Origin: Acidobacteriota bacterium
Lineage (GTDB): Bacteria; Acidobacteriota; Thermoanaerobaculia; Gp7-AA8
DNA length: 64,000 nucleotides
Direction: 5' to 3'
Assembly: GCA_019244185.1 (NCBI GenBank)
Contig: JAFATB010000025.1
Coordinates: forward strand, 62,001 to 126,000
This document shows positions 58,874-64,000 of the stretch, one piece after another. A model generated the notes under the pieces. That model searched no databases and was not told the origin of the DNA. It saw nothing but the letters and a program-made list of their open reading frames with translations. The position numbers and the translations under genes were made by a program. The first letter of the stretch is position 1. Each line of letters opens with the position of its first letter.

Positions 58874-59942
58874 GCGCGCGGCGGAAGTTCGTGCCGAGGA
58901 TCTTCTCGATGACGCGCGACGCAACGCCGCGCTTCGCAAGACCATCGGCGATCTGCGCGAGCTTGCGCGGAACGTTCGCATCCGCGAGATACGTCGGACG
59001 ATCTTCTTCCGGGGCGGACACGCCGGCCTTCTTGCGCTCGTCGAGCTGCCGCTGGAACGCGGCCATGTTCGCGGCCGACGTGTCGAACGGCTCCATGCCG
59101 ACGTCGGTGCCGATGCCGACGTGGTCCTCCCCCATCACCGCGAGCGCGTGCGTCATGTGCGCGAGGTAATCGTCGGTCGCCGGCTGCTTCGGCGACGCCG
59201 CGATGTACGGCAGCATGTAGATGCCGAGCACCGCGCCCTTCGCCGCCGCGGCTTTCAGCAGCGCGTCGCTCTTGTTGCGCGGATGCGCATGCACCGCCGC
59301 GCAGCCGCCGTGCGAGAGGATCGGCGTCTTCGTCGTCGCCGCCAGCGCGGCGAGGCTGGTCTCCTCGTTCGCGTGACTCAGATCGAGCGCGACGCCGGTC
59401 TCGTTCATCCTCGTGATCGCCGCGCGACCGAGCTCCGTGAGGCCGCCTTTCGCGAGCACGCCGGAGCCGAACGGGCTGGGAATGTTGTACGACAGCTGCA
59501 TGACGCGCACGCCGAGGTTGCGGAAGAGGGTGATGCGGTCGAGCTGCCCGTCGAGCATGGCGATGCCTTCGAACGAGAAGATCATTCCGCTCTTGCGCTC
59601 GCGCTGCGCGCGGTCGATGTCGGCGACGGTGCGCACCTGCAGCAGTGCGTCGGGATGCTCCTCGATGACGCGGCTCCAGAACGCGAGCTCGTCGACGGTG
59701 TCGGTGAACGACGAGCCGAAGCCGCCGATGGTGGTCTTGCAGATGCGCACGCCGGAGTCGCGCAGCATCGCGAGGTCGTCTTTGCTCATGCCCGCGGCCG
59801 AGCTGACCGGCGGCGCGGTGTTCATGTCGATGACGAGCGCGCGATCGTAGAGGCTCGGGTCCGCGGCGGCCGCGCGGCGCGGCACCGCGAGCGAGACGGA
59901 GGCGGCGACGGCGGCAGCAGCGAACTCGCGCCGGTTGAGCAT
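58851..59942 (-). CDS. Tat-exported M19 (renal dipeptidase-like) protein without the HxD motif
   Basis: The 363-residue protein has a Tat signal (MLNRREFAAAAVAASVSLAVP, with RREF) and an M19 TIM barrel: FSFEGIAML, LDLSHANEE, ILSHGGCAAVHAHPRNKSD and VGIGTDVGMEPF. The N-terminal DGHxD metal-binding motif of M19 enzymes is replaced by IDMNTAPP, so one metal site is probably lost or changed. It may act on an unusual substrate or be inactive. Confidence 0.85.
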   Translation of the reverse strand: MLNRREFAAAAVAASVSLAVPRRAAAADPSLYDRALVIDMNTAPPVSSAAGMSKDDLAMLRDSGVRICKTTIGGFGSSFTDTVDELAFWSRVIEEHPDALLQVRTVADIDRAQRERKSGMIFSFEGIAMLDGQLDRITLFRNLGVRVMQLSYNIPSPFGSGVLAKGGLTELGRAAITRMNETGVALDLSHANEETSLAALAATTKTPILSHGGCAAVHAHPRNKSDALLKAAAAKGAVLGIYMLPYIAASPKQPATDDYLAHMTHALAVMGEDHVGIGTDVGMEPFDTSAANMAAFQRQLDERKKAGVSAPEEDRPTYLADANVPRKLAQIADGLAKRGVASRVIEKILGTNFRRALSEAWGA

Positions 59943-59951
59943 GCGCCGATG

Positions 59952-60278
59952 TTAGCAACGAAGGCGCGCGATGGCGGCACGGGCCTGCGCGCGCAACGCC
60001 TCGAGATCGACGCCGCGCGCGTTCGTGACGTCGGCCATCGCGCGGATCCCTTCCTCGAGCCGCTCCACGGCCGCGCGGCGCTGCCCGCGCGAGACATGAT
60101 GCATGCCGGTGCTGAGCTGCAGGAGCACGCGCACGAGCGGCACTTCATCGCGCACGGCCTCGAAGAAGAGCTCCTCGAAGAGATCCGAGGCTTCGAGCCA
60201 GTCGCCGGATGCGACGTGCGCGAGCGCGGCGGCGAAGCGCGGATCGTCTTCCAGCGGCGGCAGCGCGGCGTGCGACAA
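59952..60278 (-). CDS. DUF309-family protein
   Basis: This 108-residue helical protein carries the DUF309 core: HVASGDWLEASDLFEELFFEAVRDEVPLVRVLLQLSTGMHHVSRGQRRAAVERLEEGI. Function unknown. No ATG or GTG is suitably placed; TTG at 60278 is the best start. Only 18 bp separate it from the divergent acyltransferase, leaving little promoter room. Confidence 0.72.
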   Translation of the reverse strand: MSHAALPPLEDDPRFAAALAHVASGDWLEASDLFEELFFEAVRDEVPLVRVLLQLSTGMHHVSRGQRRAAVERLEEGIRAMADVTNARGVDLEALRAQARAAIARLRC

Positions 60279-60296
60279 GCGCGGTCGATTGTAAAC

Positions 60297-61190
60297 TTGC
60301 GCCGCTTGCTGCGCGGTCTGCCGCTCATCCCGCTGCTCCTCGCGAACCTCATGCTCTGGGGCACGCTGGTGTTCCTCGGCGGGTTCGTCAAGTTGTTGAC
60401 CTTCGGCGCCGCGCGCCGCCGCGTGATCCTCGGCATGGCCTGGCTGGCCGAGCGCTGGGTCATCACCAACGACTTTCTCTTCGATACCTTTCTCTCGACG
60501 CGGTGGGACGTCGACGGCTTCGAGACGCTGCGCCACGACGGCCACTACCTCGTCATCAGCAATCACCTCTCGTGGATCGACATCTTCGCGCTCTGCCGCG
60601 TGCTGCACGGCCACGCGCCGTTCATCCGCTTCTTTCTCAAGCACGCGCTGATCTGGTTCCCGATCGTGGGACAGGCGTGCTGGAGCCTCGAGTTCCCGTT
60701 CATGCGCCGCTACTCGCCCGAGTACCTCGCCGCGCATCCGGAGAAACGCGGGCGCGATCTCGAGACGACGCGCATCGCCTGCCGCCGCTATCGCGACATC
60801 CCGGTGACGATCGCGAACTTCGTCGAGGGGACGCGCTTCACGCGCGCGAAGCACGCCGAGCAGCAGTCGCCGTATCGATACCTGCTGCGGCCGCGCGTGG
60901 GCGGCGTCGGCTTCGTGCTCGCGTCGATGGCCGAGCAGCTCGACGCGGTGTACGACGTCACCATCGTCTATCCCGCGCATGAAGACGCCACGATCCTGTC
61001 GTTCGTCCTCAACCGCGTGCCGCGCGTCATCGTGCGCGGGCGCAGGCTCGACGTGCCGCGCGAGTTCTACGACGACGCGATCACGCAACCGGGTCCGGAG
61101 CGCGAGCGGTTCAAAGGGTGGATCGAGGCGATCTGGCGCGAGAAGGACGCACAGATCGCCTCGCTCGTCGAATCGTCTACTTCTGCTTGA
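60297..61190 (+). CDS. YihG-like inner-membrane acyltransferase (PlsC family)
   Basis: The 297-residue protein has an N-terminal membrane segment (LRGLPLIPLLLANLMLWGTLVFLGGFVKLL), the HxxxxD acyltransferase motif SNHLSWIDIF, and KHALIWFPIVGQACWSLEFPFMRRYSPEYL, RGRDLETTRIAC and NFVEGTRFTRAKHA. This pattern matches E. coli YihG across its length. YihG-type enzymes acylate lysophosphatidate-class lipids, affecting phospholipid acyl composition. The TTG at 60297 is the likely start. Confidence 0.87.
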   Translation: MRRLLRGLPLIPLLLANLMLWGTLVFLGGFVKLLTFGAARRRVILGMAWLAERWVITNDFLFDTFLSTRWDVDGFETLRHDGHYLVISNHLSWIDIFALCRVLHGHAPFIRFFLKHALIWFPIVGQACWSLEFPFMRRYSPEYLAAHPEKRGRDLETTRIACRRYRDIPVTIANFVEGTRFTRAKHAEQQSPYRYLLRPRVGGVGFVLASMAEQLDAVYDVTIVYPAHEDATILSFVLNRVPRVIVRGRRLDVPREFYDDAITQPGPERERFKGWIEAIWREKDAQIASLVESSTSA

Positions 61191-62148
61191 AGTCCGCCGG
61201 CAGCGCGACGTCGGACGCGGACGTCGACGCGCGCAGGACGTCGGTCGTCGACTCGAACAGCTTGCTGTGACCCGGCGCGGATGCCGCGTCGCCGCTGCCG
61301 CTGTTGCGCTTCTTCATCGCGCGCGAGAGCAGGCCGCCGACCACGCCGCCGCCACCCGAGTCCTCATCCTTCGCTTCCTGTCCCGGCGCGGCCACGCTCT
61401 CGAACGTGAGCGTCGTGCGCACGGCGTCGCCTTCGAACGACGAGCGCTTTGCGGCGAACGCCTTCATCGCCTTCGCGAACGTCGGCGTCGACGCCATCAG
61501 CACCGCCATCTGCTGCATCTCCGCGCTCGGGTCGCCGTAGAGCTGGCGGAAGTACTTCTCGTTGAACGCGAGCACCTCGCGCAGCGCGGGAATGCGCGGT
61601 CCCATCCAGAGATCGGCGGTGAGGACGGCGCCGCCCGACTGCGCGAGCTTCTTGCCTTTCTCGTGCACCGTCGCGGTGACGAGCACCTCGTGCGTGTCGT
61701 AGTCGCCGATCTTCTCCTTCTTGCCCGTTTCACGGACGTCGAAGTCGACCTCGTACTCGGGACCTTCTTTCTTTTTCGCCTTGTCGTCGTCCGCGTCGTC
61801 GGCCTGCTCCGCGGCGCGCTTCTTCGCGTCCTCGAGCTGCTTGCGCAGCTCGTCGAACGTCACGACCTTGTACGTCTTGCGGCCGTAGTCGAGGCGATAG
61901 ATTTTCTCGGCGGAGAGGTCGACGAGCTCGCCGGTCTCGCCGGTGACGGTGAGTCGGCGCGGGCCTTTGACGGACGTGGTGCTGTCGACGCCTTCGCGCG
62001 CGGCGCGGCCGCCGAAGACGTTGACGATGCCGCCGACCACGCCGCCGAAGTGCACGGTGGTGTGCTGTTCGACGGTGGCGTCGGCGAGGCAAACGGACGC
62101 CGCGAGCGAGAGCGCGGCGGTGATGCAAAGAGAGCGGATCGGGACCAT
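61177..62148 (-). CDS. Exported DUF4412-like protein
   Basis: The 323-residue protein has a signal peptide (MVPIRSLCITAALSLAASVCLA), then beta-rich sequence (VDLSAEKIYRLDYGRKTYKVVTFDELRKQLE, YDTHEVLVTATV, TADLWMGPRIPALREVLAFNEKYFRQLYG). The 'marker of a reduced form in the periplasm' pattern RLDYGRKTY followed by D-L-W resembles DUF4412 proteins; the match is tentative. The C-terminal 80 residues are Gly/Ser-rich. It is convergent with the acyltransferase, overlapping by 14 bp. Confidence 0.55.
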   Translation of the reverse strand: MVPIRSLCITAALSLAASVCLADATVEQHTTVHFGGVVGGIVNVFGGRAAREGVDSTTSVKGPRRLTVTGETGELVDLSAEKIYRLDYGRKTYKVVTFDELRKQLEDAKKRAAEQADDADDDKAKKKEGPEYEVDFDVRETGKKEKIGDYDTHEVLVTATVHEKGKKLAQSGGAVLTADLWMGPRIPALREVLAFNEKYFRQLYGDPSAEMQQMAVLMASTPTFAKAMKAFAAKRSSFEGDAVRTTLTFESVAAPGQEAKDEDSGGGGVVGGLLSRAMKKRNSGSGDAASAPGHSKLFESTTDVLRASTSASDVALPADFKQK

Positions 62149-62185
62149 GCGGATGAATCTCCTATCGTTCTGGTACTTTGTCGTC

Positions 62186-62548
62186 ATGTACCAGCCGGTT
62201 TCGTTCGCGGAAAAGTTCGCACGTTTTGCCGAGACATTCCAGCCGAAAGTGGTGGCGCAGATGAATGACGTGCAATTCAAGCTCGTGCGCGTCGAAGGCG
62301 ACTTCGTCTGGCACAGCCATCCCGAGACCGACGAGGCGTTCCTCGTCATCGAAGGAATGCTGGCCATCGACTTCCGCGACGGACGCGTCGAACTGCAGCC
62401 GGGCGAGCTGTTCGTCGTGCCGCGCGGCAAGGAGCACAAGCCGTTCGCCGCGGGCGAGACGAAGATCCTCCTCATCGAGCCGGCAGGCACGCAGAACACC
62501 GGCGATGCGGGCGGCGCGATGACGGCACCGATGGACGTGTGGATCTGA
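62186..62548 (+). CDS. Cupin-domain protein
   Basis: This 120-residue single cupin has HSHPETDEAFLVIEGMLAIDF (first motif, two His and a Glu) and PGELFVVPRGKEHKPFA (second motif, His), enough for a metal-binding site. Likely a small oxygenase, isomerase or sensor; no finer call is possible. Its stop overlaps the next start as TGATG. Confidence 0.88.
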   Translation: MYQPVSFAEKFARFAETFQPKVVAQMNDVQFKLVRVEGDFVWHSHPETDEAFLVIEGMLAIDFRDGRVELQPGELFVVPRGKEHKPFAAGETKILLIEPAGTQNTGDAGGAMTAPMDVWI

Positions 62549-63111
62549 TGATGCGCAACTGGACGTTGTTCGCCTTATCTCTCTTCCTCGGCTGCTCGGC
62601 CGCCGTGCAGCAGCCGCAAACGCCGCGCTTCGAAGTCACGAGCGCGACGTTCGCGGCCGGCGCGACGCTGCCCGATCGCACGATGCTGAACGGCCTCGAT
62701 TGCACGGGACCGAACGTCTCCCCCGCCCTCGCCTGGCGTAACGCGCCGGCGGCGACGCGGAGCTTCGCGTTCGTCTTCGACGACTACGAGGCGCGCGGCG
62801 GCGACGGCTTCGTGCATTGGGCCGCATACAACATCCCCGCGACCGTGAGCGCGATCGCGGAGAACGCGGGCGCGGCCGAGGGCGAGCTCGCGGGCGGCGG
62901 ACGCCAGGCGTACAACGACTTTCTGCGCCGCAGCTACGGCGGTCCGTGCCCGCCGGAAGGTCCGCCGCACAAGTACCGCTTCACCGTTTACGCGACGGAC
63001 CTGCCGTCGATCGACGACGCCGGCACGCCGATGACGTGGCGGAAGCTGCGCTTCATCCTGCGCGGCCACGTGCTCGCCGAGGCGTCGCTCACCGGCTTGC
63101 GCGGGCACTGA
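62548..63111 (+). CDS. YbhB/YbcL-family (PEBP-like) lipoprotein
   Basis: The 187-residue protein has a lipoprotein-type signal (LFALSLFLGC) and a PEBP domain: LDCTGPNVSPALAWRNAPAATRSFAFVFDDYEA, FVHWAAYNIPA, YGGPCPPEGPPHKYRFTVYAT. Bacterial PEBP homologues bind phosphate-bearing or anionic ligands; function unclear. It follows the cupin gene by a one-base overlap. Confidence 0.9.
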   Translation: MMRNWTLFALSLFLGCSAAVQQPQTPRFEVTSATFAAGATLPDRTMLNGLDCTGPNVSPALAWRNAPAATRSFAFVFDDYEARGGDGFVHWAAYNIPATVSAIAENAGAAEGELAGGGRQAYNDFLRRSYGGPCPPEGPPHKYRFTVYATDLPSIDDAGTPMTWRKLRFILRGHVLAEASLTGLRGH

Positions 63112-63113
63112 GC

Positions 63114-63467
63114 ATGGGCGCGCGAGTGCTTGCCCACCTCGTTCGCGGGACGCGCGAGTACGGCGTGCCGCTCGTCTTCGCCGCGAGCGTCCTCGTCAGC
63201 GGCGCTCCCGCCGTACCGATCCTCGGCATCCGCGGCGCGGTGGCGTTCGGGATCCTGCTGAGCGCGTGGCTGCTCTTCGCGCGCGTGCTCGTCGCGGCCG
63301 TCGTCGGTCATCCCGTCACGCAAATGGTGTCGTTGCGCGTCGGGACGATCGCCTGCAGCGTCGTCTCCGGTGGCGCGGCGATCGTCGCGGCGGCCGCGCT
63401 CGACGTGCGGCTCGTGTGGGGCGCGCTCTGCGCGGTCGCATTCAGCGAGTGGTTCTATTGGCGCTGA
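63114..63467 (+). CDS. Small polytopic membrane protein, unknown
   Basis: This 117-residue protein has three or four hydrophobic segments (VPLVFAASVLVSGAPAVPILG, VAFGILLSAWLLFARVLVAAVV, TIACSVVSGGAAIVAAAALDV) and no charged core motif. No family recognised. It begins 3 nt after the PEBP gene's stop and is likely cotranscribed. Confidence 0.55.
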   Translation: MGARVLAHLVRGTREYGVPLVFAASVLVSGAPAVPILGIRGAVAFGILLSAWLLFARVLVAAVVGHPVTQMVSLRVGTIACSVVSGGAAIVAAAALDVRLVWGALCAVAFSEWFYWR

Positions 63468-63477
63468 CGCCGCGACC

Positions 63478-64000
63478 TCAGCGCGCCGGCGCGCCGCCGC
63501 GCCACGCCGGCAGCGGTCGGGCGCCGATCGCGACCTCGAACGCGGCGCGGGCGAGCAGCCGCGTGGAGTCGAGCGTCGGCAGCGGCGACACGTCCGGCGT
63601 CACCAGCAGCGGGATCTCCGTGCACACGAGCGCGACCGCGTCGCATCCTCGCGATGCGAGCGACTCGATGATGCGCACGTACTCGGCGCGCGATGCCTCC
63701 GTGAAGATGCCGTTGACGAGCTCTTCGAAGATCACGCGGTTGATCCGCGCGCGGTCCTCCGGGCCGGGGACTTCCACGTCGATGCCGCGCGCGGCGAACG
63801 CCTGCGGGTAAATCCAGCTTTCCATCAGGTAGCGCGTGCCGAGGATCCCGACGCGGCGATGCTGCACCCGCGCGGCGTGATCGGCGACGACGTCCGCGAG
63901 GTGCAGGCCGGGCAGCGCCAGCGCCTCGCCCTCCTGCTCGAGGGCCATGTGCGCGGTGTTGTCGGGACAGACGAAAAAGTCCGCGCCGGCAGCGGCGAGG
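63478..64000 (-). CDS. Aspartate/glutamate racemase-family protein (5' end outside window)
   Basis: The visible 174 codons cover the C-terminal part: FVCPDNTAHMAL holds the first catalytic Cys, RRVGILGTRYLMESWIYPQA the interdomain linker, and CDAVALVCTEIPLLV the second catalytic Cys. Members interconvert L- and D-Asp or -Glu. The start lies beyond base 64000. Confidence 0.87.
   Translation of the reverse strand, partial: LAAAGADFFVCPDNTAHMALEQEGEALALPGLHLADVVADHAARVQHRRVGILGTRYLMESWIYPQAFAARGIDVEVPGPEDRARINRVIFEELVNGIFTEASRAEYVRIIESLASRGCDAVALVCTEIPLLVTPDVSPLPTLDSTRLLARAAFEVAIGARPLPAWRGGAPAR

Overview
The window is high-GC, gene-dense bacterial chromosome from a diderm (Gram-negative-type) organism: it carries a complete Tol-Pal operon, LptE and several lipoproteins with lipobox signals. 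The strongest lineage clue is the 808-residue duplicated MacB/FtsX permease at 45078-47504, an architecture typical of Acidobacteriota ('ADOP' permeases). With the overall gene content this suggests an Acidobacteriota member (inference; no 16S rRNA is present). No tRNA, rRNA, CRISPR array, prophage or insertion-sequence transposase was seen. Most reading frames opposite real genes are GC-driven shadows.

Layout. 1-7.1 kb: a partial serine hydrolase, a CsbD-type stress protein with a strong terminator, then tolQ-tolR-tolA/tonB-tolB-pal-cpoB and rpsT. 7.1-7.6 kb is non-coding and holds an unexplained array of 21/22-bp tandem repeats. 7.6-23.3 kb is mostly housekeeping: CPBP protease, lptE-leuS, dtd, ssb, an SGNH-like protein, DinB, barstar coupled to an RsbU/SpoIIE-type phosphatase, a nagZ-like glycosidase, mutS, ACP-KAS II and a STAS protein. 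23.4-35.4 kb: a DUF5694 protein, an asparaginase-rhodanese-like-DsbA-like operon, hemW, an HD-GYP sensor, a TPR protein, meaB and an acyl-CoA dehydrogenase. 35.4-43 kb is regulatory: a MocR-type regulator divergent from PNPOx/GNAT genes over a palindromic operator, an aconitase-family enzyme with unusual domain order, and a BlaI repressor with an M56 protease fused to DUF4097 repeats. 43-50.2 kb is one efflux locus: HlyD-type adaptor, ABC ATPase, duplicated permease, sigma-54 response regulator and histidine kinase. 50.2-56 kb has der, a fused polyprenol kinase/DUF92 protein, a glycosyltransferase-methyltransferase fusion and a shortened mannose-1-phosphate guanylyltransferase, which together suggest prenyl-linked glycan synthesis. 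56-64 kb is a mix of small metabolic, membrane and regulatory genes ending in a partial Asp/Glu racemase.

The intergenic DNA is notable. Two dispersed inverted-repeat families occur, each in three copies. One is GC-rich and REP/BIME-like (23343, 37757, 39938). The other is an AT-richer palindrome built from TTCTGCN heptamers (28738, 33526, 55165). Copies abut or enter coding regions, supplying the stop codon and C-terminal residues of the aconitase-like enzyme and of the guanylyltransferase. A related heptamer run encodes a lipoprotein signal-peptide core. Many genes are joined by ATGA/GTGA/TGATG overlaps, so translational coupling is common.
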